A DNA stretch of 64,000 bases from Sphingosinicella microcystinivorans. GTDB lineage: Bacteria > Pseudomonadota > Alphaproteobacteria > Sphingomonadales > Sphingomonadaceae. The position numbers and the translations under genes were made by a program. The notes beneath the pieces are model-generated. The model searched no databases, was not told where the DNA came from, and saw only the letters and a list, made by a program, of their open reading frames with translations. Of this stretch, positions 38,220-45,884 are shown piece after piece (the first letter of the stretch is position 1; each line of letters starts with the position of its first letter). The stretch covers positions 1,835,947 through 1,899,946 of the forward strand of contig NZ_RBWX01000007.1 of assembly GCF_003634215.1 (NCBI RefSeq). The letters run 5' to 3'.

Positions 38220-39182
38220 TTACTTCGCGCCTACCGGAGACCAGCCGAGCCCGTCTCCGTTCACGCCCACGGGAAAGCGCCGCAGCACCTTGCCGCTCGG
38301 CCATTCGAGTTCCGCGACCGTCGCCGGGCCGGTCTCCGCGACGTAGAGCCGCTTGCCGTCCGGTCGGAACAGGATCGTCACCTGCATCGCCTCGCCTTTC
38401 CCGCTCACCGGGATCGTGCGTTCGTGCTCGCCCGTCGCCACGCTGTAAACGCCAAGCGCACCCGCCTGCAGTTCAGAGGTCACGGCCTGTTTCCCGTCCG
38501 GGCTGATCGCGATGCGCAGCGGAAACGGCCCCGTCTCGATGCGCCGCACGAGCGTGTCCGTCGCCGTGTCGTAAACATGCACCTCGTTCGATCCCCGGCT
38601 GGAGATCCACACCTCTTTGCCGTCCGGCGTGATCGCGATCCCCTCCGCCTCGCGCCCTGCGGGCAGATGCGCAACCGTGCGCCCGCTCTCCAGATCGATC
38701 ACGCTCGCGCTGCCGCTTTTCAGGTTCGCCGTATAGGCGCGCGGCCGTGTCGGGTGCACCGCCACCATGTGCGACCCTTCCGCCTCGGTCGGGATCGATT
38801 GCAGCACGCGGCCGTCCTTGCCGTCGATCACCACCAGCGTCTTCGAAGCCTCGGCGGTCGCCACCAGCCGGCCATCCGCGAGCCAAAGCAGCCCATGCGG
38901 CCGCGAATTCGGCCCGATGTCCCACGTCGCCAGCCGCTCACCGCCCGGCACCGCATAAACATCGATCGCCGCACCCCCATAATTCACCACTGCCGCCCGC
39001 GTCCCATCCGGCGAAAGCGCCACCTCATGCGGATTGGCCCCCCTCGCCGAGCGCGCCAGCTCCTTCCCGCTCGCCAGATCGATGAAACTCACCGTATCCT
39101 CGCCCTTGTTCCCCACAATGAGCGTCTCGGCCGAAGCCGGAAGCGCCGCAATCAGCAGCGCGGCGGTAAGAATGGTACGCAT
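38220..39182 (-). CDS. secreted YncE-like YVTN beta-propeller protein
   Basis: A 320-residue exported protein. The signal peptide is at 1-18 (MRTILTAALLIAALPASA). The rest is a seven-bladed-type repeat with the recurring block D-G-K-V or PDGK (for example NKGEDTVSFIDLASGKEL, PDGTRAAVVNYGGAAIDVY, PDGKEVWISSRGSNEVHVYD). The function is not known for this family in sphingomonads. It is convergent with blaA, with 55 bases between the stops. Confidence 0.82.
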   Translation of the reverse strand: MRTILTAALLIAALPASAETLIVGNKGEDTVSFIDLASGKELARSARGANPHEVALSPDGTRAAVVNYGGAAIDVYAVPGGERLATWDIGPNSRPHGLLWLADGRLVATAEASKTLVVIDGKDGRVLQSIPTEAEGSHMVAVHPTRPRAYTANLKSGSASVIDLESGRTVAHLPAGREAEGIAITPDGKEVWISSRGSNEVHVYDTATDTLVRRIETGPFPLRIAISPDGKQAVTSELQAGALGVYSVATGEHERTIPVSGKGEAMQVTILFRPDGKRLYVAETGPATVAELEWPSGKVLRRFPVGVNGDGLGWSPVGAK

Positions 39183-39224
39183 GAAGCTCTCCCGATGTTT
39201 CGGGGCATATTGGCGTCGTTGGGG

Positions 39225-39241
39225 CAGGAGGTCACCTCCTG
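39225..39241. promoter_or_regulatory. 17-bp perfect palindrome at islet edge
   Basis: CAGGAGGTCACCTCCTG is an exact 8-bp inverted repeat around a single central base. It lies between the divergent YncE-like gene and the methyltransferase and just where base composition drops. It is a candidate operator or the scar of an insertion. Confidence 0.4.
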
Positions 39242-39291
39242 TATTACACGCTTTTTCTATTTATTGATTTTTTTGAATCGCTTAACTGACG

Positions 39292-39319
39292 TTGACTAAG
39301 TGCATGATTCTGCTATATT
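39292..39319 (+). promoter_or_regulatory. strong sigma-70-like promoter giving a leaderless methyltransferase mRNA
   Basis: TTGACT and TATATT are separated by 16 bases. The -10 box ends 6 bases before the ATG at 39326, so transcription would start at or next to the A of the start codon. There is no ribosome binding site in the T-rich bases in front of the ATG, which fits leaderless translation. Confidence 0.65.
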
Positions 39320-39325
39320 TTTTTA

Positions 39326-39919
39326 ATGGATACGACATATAACCTCAACGGTGGGTATAAGCCGACGCTCAAGCGATTCGCCGATCTGGACGGACCGGAC
39401 TTTTTCCCAACCCCCGCATGGGCCACTCACGCTCTCATAGACAATGAGGATTTTAGCGGGGACATATGGGAGTGTGCCTGCGGTGACGGCACAATGTCAG
39501 AGGTTCTCGAAACCACAGGCAACAAAGTAATCAGCTCCGACCTCTACAATCGAGGGTATGGCGAGGCCGATCACGACTTTCTTGATAGCTGGCGAAAGGC
39601 GCCGAACATCATAACCAACCCTCCATACAATGCAGCCGAAGGGTTTGTTCGAGCTGGCTTGGAGCGTGCAGGTAAGAAATTTGCTCTGTTGCTTCGCCTT
39701 GCGTTTCTGGAAGGTGCGAACCGTCAGCGCACGATATTTACAGAGGCTCCACCCGCGCGAGTGTGGGTGTTCAGCGAGCGGATCACTTTTTACCCGGCTG
39801 GCGCAGTTCAAAAAGGTACGGGCACTACGGCATACGCTTGGTTTGTATGGGACAAGGATGCCAATAGCAGCACTGAACTGAAATGGTTCAAACCGGGTTA
39901 CAAAGCACTTTATAGCTAA
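39326..39919 (+). CDS. phage-type DNA adenine methyltransferase
   Basis: A 197-residue small class I methyltransferase. AdoMet motif I is ECACGDG (49-55) and the catalytic motif IV is NPPY (98-101), typical of N6-adenine enzymes. The opening DGPDFFPTPAWATHALID is characteristic of phage-borne methyltransferases. It is visibly AT-richer than neighbouring genes, which supports recent transfer. It is read from its own promoter, apparently without a leader, and is convergent with the winged-helix gene (4-base overlap). No target recognition domain is evident. Confidence 0.82.
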   Translation: MDTTYNLNGGYKPTLKRFADLDGPDFFPTPAWATHALIDNEDFSGDIWECACGDGTMSEVLETTGNKVISSDLYNRGYGEADHDFLDSWRKAPNIITNPPYNAAEGFVRAGLERAGKKFALLLRLAFLEGANRQRTIFTEAPPARVWVFSERITFYPAGAVQKGTGTTAYAWFVWDKDANSSTELKWFKPGYKALYS

Positions 39920-40233
39920 GCCATGCGTGCAAGGTAGTTTCGACCGCTTTCCGTTATCGCCAATCTGCCGGGTGAATAGGAAAGCAACCCATCGCCGATG
40001 AAATTTCCATCAACCGATCTGTGACTCACGATGTTTCTTACCTGCTGCTCCCACATCATCTCATTGCGCCGTGTAGTGGATACCTCCATATCTGCGTCTG
40101 TAAATTTAATGAATTTCGGTAGATGCGCTTTAATCTCATCGATTGCAGCTTCTCCATGTGGTATGGTCGCCAAATATTGAAGAACCGCAAAAGATATTTC
40201 ATGTTCTGTTGACCTATTCGACTTGCTCGGCAT
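39916..40233 (-). CDS. small winged-helix-like protein (Mrr N-terminal-like), function unknown
   Basis: A 105-residue basic protein of unknown function. The pattern (FAVLQYLATIPHGEAAIDEIKAHL ... WEQQVRNIVSHRS ... GDGLLSYSPGRLAITESGRNYLARMA) resembles the N-terminal winged-helix part of Mrr-like restriction proteins, which reads DNA or partner proteins. The nuclease part is absent. It lies head to head with the methyltransferase, so the pair could be a reduced modification system. It is AT-rich like its partner. Confidence 0.55.
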   Translation of the reverse strand: MPSKSNRSTEHEISFAVLQYLATIPHGEAAIDEIKAHLPKFIKFTDADMEVSTTRRNEMMWEQQVRNIVSHRSVDGNFIGDGLLSYSPGRLAITESGRNYLARMA

Positions 40234-40395
40234 TTCACTTCCTCCCTATTGTGAAGAAAGCTTCACAGAATCAATCTGGAAGGCAAGAGATAAATTGAAG
40301 CGAAGTTCGGTTCAGAGCAAATTTGCATAACATCTAATTTTATCTTCCAGGTAACTTTGAGACCTACGCTGCGATGCTCATCGATGCGTTAGCCC

Positions 40396-40809
40396 CTACC
40401 GATCCGCCCCCTTCGCCTTCCCCCAGCTCCGCGCCGCCGTGTAGCCGAGGTAGCCGGTGCCGAAGAGCATGTAGAGCGGCTCGGGGATCGCTTCGAGGTA
40501 GGCGCCCATCCCCTGCCCGATCGCCTTGGCCGTCGCAGGGTCGGCGGCGGCGATGAGGCCCATGGGGATGGACCAGAGCAGCAGCACGTACATCACGTAG
40601 AGGAAGCTCGGGCGCGCGCGGCTCGTCCACGGGTCCGCCGCGTTCGCCTCCGCGATGATCGCGGACATGCGCGCCTCGATCAGTTTCAGTTCGTGGCTGT
40701 CTTCCAGCTGGATCAGCTCCAGCTTGGCGCGTTCGCGCGCTTCCTTGTCGGGGATGATGCGGTCGAGCAGCTTGGCGACCGGCGCGATGATGCCGTCAAC
40801 GAGTGACAT
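40396..40809 (-). CDS. 3-TM phage-type holin (gene-transfer-release family)
   Basis: A 137-residue holin of the group described as holin of three TMs for gene-transfer release. An amphipathic charged N-terminal part (DKEARERAKLELIQLEDSHELKLIEARM) precedes hydrophobic segments (FLYVMYVLLLWSIPMGLIAA and LYMLFGTGYLGYTAARSW). It lies 30 bases after the endolysin gene on the same strand, forming a lysis cassette. Such pairs occur in prophages and in gene transfer agents of alphaproteobacteria. The GC-rich composition matches the host, which suggests long residence. Confidence 0.78.
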   Translation of the reverse strand: MSLVDGIIAPVAKLLDRIIPDKEARERAKLELIQLEDSHELKLIEARMSAIIAEANAADPWTSRARPSFLYVMYVLLLWSIPMGLIAAADPATAKAIGQGMGAYLEAIPEPLYMLFGTGYLGYTAARSWGKAKGADR

Positions 40810-40839
40810 GAGGGTCCTTTCTGTCCGGGCGGAGGGCTG

Positions 40840-41394
40840 TCAGGCGTGGAAGTCGCCGATGCGGCCGGCGAGCCAGCCGTAGACGAAGCTTTCGTTCGCG
40901 GGCCGCGCTTCGGCGAGTTCGATGTAGCGGGCGCCCTGCAGCGCTTCGAGCGCGCGGAGCAGCACGGTTTCTCCCGCCTTGCCGCGCACGGCGACAAGGG
41001 CTTTCAGGGCGGAGAGCGTTGCCGTGTCGATCCGGCGGCTGCCGGGGATGTCCGGCCAGTCGCGTTCGCGGCGGTTGAGCGCATTCAGCGCGCGCTGGAG
41101 GAAGCCGGTGGCAACGGCGGGCCCCATGTTGACGCCCGTATCGAAAAGCTCGGCGGCGATGCGCGGGGCGAGCGCGTTCACGCGGTCAAAGCCGGTCTCG
41201 TGCCAATAGCGTTTCCGGTAGATGTCCGCCGCCGTATTGCGCGGCAGCTCCCGCATCGCGCCGCCGAAGCCCGCCGCCCGCGCCGTGGCCTGCGTGATGC
41301 CGAAATTGGTGGGGCCGCCCCGGTCGTCCGGATGGTCGATATAGCCGCCTTCGCGGCGCAGCAGCATTTCTATGAGATCGTCGATGGATGCCAT
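40840..41394 (-). CDS. GH108-family endolysin (N-acetylmuramidase)
   Basis: A 184-residue peptidoglycan hydrolase. The family start LLRREGGYIDHPDDRGGPTNFGIT contains the catalytic Glu15, followed by the block IYRKRYW and ELFDTGVNMGP. The C-terminal half has the peptidoglycan-binding-like part (WPDIPGSRRIDTATLSALKA). It cuts the glycan strand for cell lysis. No signal peptide is seen, so it needs the holin next to it for release. Confidence 0.85.
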   Translation of the reverse strand: MASIDDLIEMLLRREGGYIDHPDDRGGPTNFGITQATARAAGFGGAMRELPRNTAADIYRKRYWHETGFDRVNALAPRIAAELFDTGVNMGPAVATGFLQRALNALNRRERDWPDIPGSRRIDTATLSALKALVAVRGKAGETVLLRALEALQGARYIELAEARPANESFVYGWLAGRIGDFHA

Positions 41395-41504
41395 GTGGGC
41401 TCTCCTGCTCTTGGGCAGCAGAACGAACCCATATGGTTCCTATTTGTCAAATCCTATCACGAAACCGGCTCGCGACGGTTAACTTTGTCTACTTCGGGAA
41501 AAGC

Positions 41505-41581
41505 TGGTCGGAGCGACAGGATTCGAACCTGCGACCCCCACACCCCCAGTGTGATGCGCTACCAGGCTGCGCTACGCTCCG
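41505..41581 (-). tRNA. tRNA-Pro (GGG)
   Basis: A 77-nt cloverleaf on the minus strand. The acceptor arm is CGGAGCG with CGCTCCG, followed by encoded CCA; the T loop contains TTCGAAT. The anticodon loop reads CTGGGGG with GGG as anticodon. It lies between the lysis genes and prsT. Confidence 0.95.
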
Positions 41582-41642
41582 ACCGTGGCCCGCACTTAAG
41601 GGCCTTGGCGGGCAAAGGCAAGCCTTGCCCGCCGGTTTCTGC

Positions 41643-44450
41643 CTAGCTGCCCTTCAGGCTCGTCAGCAGCTTCTGCGCGGCCGGGCGGCTGTCGAACTTC
41701 GGAGACTTCAGCGCCGTTTCCAGCGCCTCCACCGCCTTGCCGCGCTGGCCGTTCATCGTATAGGCGACCGCGAGGTGGAAGCGTACGTCCGGGTCCTCCG
41801 GCGAACCCGCCGCCGCTTTCTGCAGCAGGCTCAGCGCCAGCTTCCGGTCGCCCTTGTTGCGGATCAGCAGCCAGCCATACGTGTCCTGCACCGCCGGCAC
41901 GTTCGGCCCCACCGCATACGCCTGCTTCGCCGTCGCGAGCGCGCGCTTGTCGCCCGACATGGCGTAAGCCCAGGCAAGGTTGTTGAGCACGGTCACGCTC
42001 TGATCGGCATTGGGCAGTTTGCGCAGCGCCTCGTAGTTGGCGATGGCCGCCTTGTACTGCCGCTGCTGCATCTGCAGTTCGGCGATCGCAGCCAGCGCGA
42101 TGGCATCGCGCGGGTTGGCCTTCTGATAGGCCTGCATCATGGTCACGGCCTGAGCAGGCTTGCCGGTCTGCACATAGGCCTGAGACAGCGCGCGCGCCGC
42201 CGCGAGGTTGAACTTCGTTTTCCGCGCCGCCTCCAGATACGGGATCGCCGCCGCGGCCTGGTTCCGCCCGAGGTAAGCACGGCCGAGCGCGAGGTCGGCG
42301 TAGTTCTCCTTGGGCGCCTGCTTGCGAAGACGCTCTGCCCACTGCTTCGCAGCGTTCCAGTCGTTCTGCCGCGCTTCGAGGAAGACGAGCTCGGAGTAGA
42401 CCGGCGTCGGGTCGACGCGCGGCATGGTCAGGATACGCTGATAGGTTGCGCGCGCTGCCGCCACCTTCTTGTTCGCTTCCTGCGCGCGGGCCAGCATCAC
42501 CCGCGGCTGCGGACTGTCGGGCTGCGCCGTCACGAGCCGGTTCAGAACCGATTCGACCTGGTTCTTCTGGCCCGCCGCCTCATACACGCGCGCCGCTGCC
42601 AGCAGAGCCTGCGGCTGTTCGGGGAAGTCGCGCAGGATGGACGCGACCTCGTCGAGCGCACGCTTGTTCTGGTTCGTATCGAGGTAAGCGTCGGCAAGCT
42701 GGATGCGCGGGCCAAGCTGCTTGGCATCGATCGCAGCCGCCTGACGCAACCATTCGACACGCGCCGTCGCATCGCCGCGCCGCGCCGCCGTCACGGCGAG
42801 CAGCGTCAGCGCACGGCCATCGCGCTTGTTGTATTCGAGCAGCTGCTTCAGCTCGCGCTCGCCCTCGGGAATGCGGTTCGTCGCGATCAGCACCTGCGCG
42901 AGGTTGCGCCGAGCCTCGGTGTAGTCGGACTTTTTCTCCAGCGCCGTGCGGAAGCTGGCTTCGGCCTTCTTGGTCTGTCCAAGGCCAAGCTCCGCGCCGC
43001 CGCGGATGTTGTAGCCAACCGGCAGGTTCGGATAGAGCGTGATGATCCGGTTGCTGGTCACGAGCGCCTTGTCGAACTCGCGGTCGCGAATCTGGATCAG
43101 CGTCAGCACCATCAGCGCCTGGAGCGACTTGCTGTCGTCCTTCAGGACGTCCATCAGCCCTTCTTCGGCGGACTCGGCATTGCCCTGCAGAAGCTGCGTC
43201 ATGGCCAGCTGGGTTTTCAGCTCGCCCGCTTTCGGTGCTTCAGTGACAGCCTTTTGCAGGTACTGCTGCGCTTCGGCCATCTTGCCTTCGCGCGCGAAAG
43301 CCGCGCCGTAAAGCGCGTAGGTCCGGCCATCGGCACTCCCCGAATCAACGATCGGCTTCAGCGTCTCGATCGCGCCGCGGGTATCGTTGGCCTTGAGCTG
43401 CGAGGCTGCATAAAGCTTGCGGGCAAGCACGCTCTGCGGCGACGCACCGACGACCTTGCCGAAGTAATCGGTGGCCTGCGCCACGTCGTTCGCCTGATAG
43501 GCGAGCATACCCTGCAGCATCAGTGCCGGCACATAGTTCGAAAGCAGGCTCTTGGTGCGCGTCATCAACTGGCGCGCCTTCTCGTACTGGCCGGCGCGGG
43601 TCTCCAGGACGGCCTCCAGATAGAGTGCGAGCGGGTGATCCGGCACCAGTCCGTTGATGCGCTTGAGATCAGCGCGTGCCTGATCTTCGCGCTTGAGGTC
43701 GCCAAGCGTGGCAGCGCGCTCTAGCAGCGCCTCGATGTTGTTGGGATCAACCTCAAGAGCGCGATTGAAATAGGTGAGCGATGGTTCAAGGCCCTGCGAA
43801 CGGCGCACGAGATCGCCTTTCAGCATCAGGCCCTTTACGTTCGTAGGTTTCACGGCAAGCACCTGATCGGCAAGCGCGGAAGCCTCCTTCAGCTTGCCGT
43901 CGGACGCATAGAAGCGCGCCGTATCGACCAGCGTTTCCGTATCTTTCGGCGCGATCCGGAGGGCCCGCTCGAACTCGGCGCGGGCTTCCGGAAGATTGCG
44001 TTGCTGCGTCAGGATCTGACCGCGCAGCCGCGCCGCGTAGGCTGCGAACTGGGGCTCGATCGTCCGGGCATCGAGCAGATCCATCGCCTCGCCGAACTTG
44101 CGCTGCAACACCAGCGCGTGCGCACGGAGGTGGCGAACCTTGGCCGACGGGATGCCCGCCTGCATGGCGCGCTCCAGCTCCGTCTGCGCTTGAATGCCGG
44201 AACCAAATTCCAGCGCGACGCGCGCTTGAAGCAGCCGTGCGAGCCCGTTGTTGGGGTTCGCCTTAAGCGCCTTCATGAGCTGGATGCGCGCGCCCCGGTA
44301 ATCGCCGGCCTGAAAGAGACGGAACCCCTGGACATAGGCATCATTCGATTCGCTGCGCGCGTCGGCGTGGGCGGGAGAGACCGCAACGCCGATGGGCGCT
44401 GCAAGCGCAAGGGTCGCAGCCGCAAGCTTTAAGAAGGTCTTGTTCAACAT
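41643..44450 (-). CDS. prsT: XrtA/PEP-CTERM system TPR protein PrsT
   Basis: A 935-residue exported protein made almost wholly of tetratricopeptide repeats. The ATG at 44450 gives a signal peptide (MLNKTFLKLAAATLALAAPIG...). The repeats show the usual spacing (for example A-x-x-Y-F-N-R-A-L-E-V-D-P-N-N). The length and position after prsR match PrsT of the PEP-CTERM/exosortase XrtA system, in which it helps exopolysaccharide or PEP-CTERM protein export; the exact role is unknown. A TTG nine codons upstream is unlikely to be the start. Confidence 0.88.
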   Translation of the reverse strand: MLNKTFLKLAAATLALAAPIGVAVSPAHADARSESNDAYVQGFRLFQAGDYRGARIQLMKALKANPNNGLARLLQARVALEFGSGIQAQTELERAMQAGIPSAKVRHLRAHALVLQRKFGEAMDLLDARTIEPQFAAYAARLRGQILTQQRNLPEARAEFERALRIAPKDTETLVDTARFYASDGKLKEASALADQVLAVKPTNVKGLMLKGDLVRRSQGLEPSLTYFNRALEVDPNNIEALLERAATLGDLKREDQARADLKRINGLVPDHPLALYLEAVLETRAGQYEKARQLMTRTKSLLSNYVPALMLQGMLAYQANDVAQATDYFGKVVGASPQSVLARKLYAASQLKANDTRGAIETLKPIVDSGSADGRTYALYGAAFAREGKMAEAQQYLQKAVTEAPKAGELKTQLAMTQLLQGNAESAEEGLMDVLKDDSKSLQALMVLTLIQIRDREFDKALVTSNRIITLYPNLPVGYNIRGGAELGLGQTKKAEASFRTALEKKSDYTEARRNLAQVLIATNRIPEGERELKQLLEYNKRDGRALTLLAVTAARRGDATARVEWLRQAAAIDAKQLGPRIQLADAYLDTNQNKRALDEVASILRDFPEQPQALLAAARVYEAAGQKNQVESVLNRLVTAQPDSPQPRVMLARAQEANKKVAAARATYQRILTMPRVDPTPVYSELVFLEARQNDWNAAKQWAERLRKQAPKENYADLALGRAYLGRNQAAAAIPYLEAARKTKFNLAAARALSQAYVQTGKPAQAVTMMQAYQKANPRDAIALAAIAELQMQQRQYKAAIANYEALRKLPNADQSVTVLNNLAWAYAMSGDKRALATAKQAYAVGPNVPAVQDTYGWLLIRNKGDRKLALSLLQKAAAGSPEDPDVRFHLAVAYTMNGQRGKAVEALETALKSPKFDSRPAAQKLLTSLKGS

Positions 44451-44528
44451 CTTTTTATCCTCAGTAGGACGGTTCAACTTGCCGTGGCCGCTTGCGACCT
44501 TTTTGTGTGATCCACAGCATTATGACCG

Positions 44529-45884
44529 TCAGGTCTCAATATTATATTGCTTTAGAAGATCATACAGTGTCGGCCGGCTTACACCGAGCAGCTTGGCCGC
44601 GTTCGACACATTGGACTCGGTACGCGCCAGCGCCATGCGAATGGCGTTTCGGTCCGCCCGCTCGCGCGCGGACCGAAGATTCAGGAAATCATCATCCTCG
44701 ACTTCAGCGAGGTCCAGATCGGCAGCCGAAAGCCGGCTTGCGTCCGCCATGATGACGGCCCGTTTCATGCGATTTTCCAGCTCGCGCACATTCCCCGGCC
44801 ATTTCCACGCTTCGATCGCAGCCAGCGCATCGGCATTGAAGCCCTTCACCGGACGCTTCATGTCGCGGGCATACTTGCGCAAGAAATGGTGGGAAAGCAG
44901 CACGGCGTCGCCCTGTCGCTCGGCAAGCGGGGGAATTTTGATGACGACCTCGGCCAGCCGGTACCAGAGGTCTTCGCGGAAGGCGCCCTCGGCAATCATC
45001 GCTTCGAGGTTCTGGTGCGTCGCGCAGACAATGCGGACATCGACGGGGATCGTCTTGCGGCCGCCGATGCGCTCGATCACGCGTTCCTGCAGGAAACGGA
45101 GCAGTTTCACCTGCAGCGGAAGCGGAATGTCGCCCACCTCGTCGAGGAACAGCGTGCCGCCCTCGGCAAGTTCGATTTTACCCTCGGTGGTCTTCACTGC
45201 GCCCGTAAACGCCCCCTTCTCGTAGCCGAACAGCTCGGCTTCCAGGAGGTTTTCGGGAATAGCGGCGCAGTTGATCGCAACGAACGGCGCGCCCTTGCGT
45301 CCAGAGCTGTCATGCAGCCCGCGCGCCAGCACTTCCTTGCCGGTGCCGCTCGCGCCGAGCAGCATGACCGAAACGTCGGTGTTGGCGACACGCTCGATCA
45401 TGCGGCAGACACGCAGCATACTGTCTGAGCTGGTGATGAGGCCGCCGAGCGCCTCGTGACCGTCGCGTTCGGCGAGCTGACGGTTTTCCGTCTCGATCTC
45501 GTGGAGGTGGAACGCCCGCTGCACGATCAGACCGAGCTGATCGATGTCCACTGGCTTCTGATAGAAATCATAGGCGCCGAGCGCGATCGCTCGCAGGGCG
45601 CTTTCGCGCGCGCCGTGACCGGAGGCGACGATGACCTTGGTATCGGGCTTCAGGGCCAGGATTTCCTGAAGCGTCGCGAAACCTTCGCTGGTTCCGTCGG
45701 GGTCCGGTGGCAAGCCCAGGTCAAGCGTAACCACCGCCGGCTCGTGAGCGCGCAGAAGTTCGATGGCGGTGCGGCGATCGCCCGCACAGATCACCTCATA
45801 GTCCTCGTAAGACCACTTGAGCTGCCGCTGCAGCCCTTCGTCGTCTTCGACAACCAGCAGTTTCGGTGCCGTTTTGTTCGCCAT
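44529..45884 (-). CDS. prsR: PEP-CTERM-box sigma-54 response regulator PrsR
   Basis: A 451-residue NtrC-type regulator. The receiver domain is at 1 to about 125, with the phospho-acceptor Asp in TLDLGLPPDPDG. The AAA+ domain has Walker A GASGTGKE and GAFTGA for sigma-54 contact. A Fis-type HTH (SNAAKLLGVSRPTLYDLLKQY) ends it. It starts directly after prsK (1-base step), so it pairs with that kinase. PrsR is known to activate sigma-54 promoters of PEP-CTERM protein genes. Confidence 0.92.
   Translation of the reverse strand: MANKTAPKLLVVEDDEGLQRQLKWSYEDYEVICAGDRRTAIELLRAHEPAVVTLDLGLPPDPDGTSEGFATLQEILALKPDTKVIVASGHGARESALRAIALGAYDFYQKPVDIDQLGLIVQRAFHLHEIETENRQLAERDGHEALGGLITSSDSMLRVCRMIERVANTDVSVMLLGASGTGKEVLARGLHDSSGRKGAPFVAINCAAIPENLLEAELFGYEKGAFTGAVKTTEGKIELAEGGTLFLDEVGDIPLPLQVKLLRFLQERVIERIGGRKTIPVDVRIVCATHQNLEAMIAEGAFREDLWYRLAEVVIKIPPLAERQGDAVLLSHHFLRKYARDMKRPVKGFNADALAAIEAWKWPGNVRELENRMKRAVIMADASRLSAADLDLAEVEDDDFLNLRSARERADRNAIRMALARTESNVSNAAKLLGVSRPTLYDLLKQYNIET

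Larger units (their letters stand above)
39242..41394. mobile_element. phage-derived islet next to tRNA-Pro
   Basis: A block of four genes not typical of the host neighbourhood: an AT-rich methyltransferase and winged-helix protein, then a holin and endolysin. It ends about 110 bases from tRNA-Pro(GGG), a common phage attachment place. No integrase, capsid or tail gene is seen, so it is at most a remnant or a separately kept lysis module. No direct repeat of the tRNA 3' end is seen at 39.2 kb. Confidence 0.6.

Noticed and set aside
39242..41581. Complete prophage with tRNA-Pro attachment site
   Set aside because: No integrase, capsid, tail or replication genes and no direct repeat of the tRNA end at the other side.
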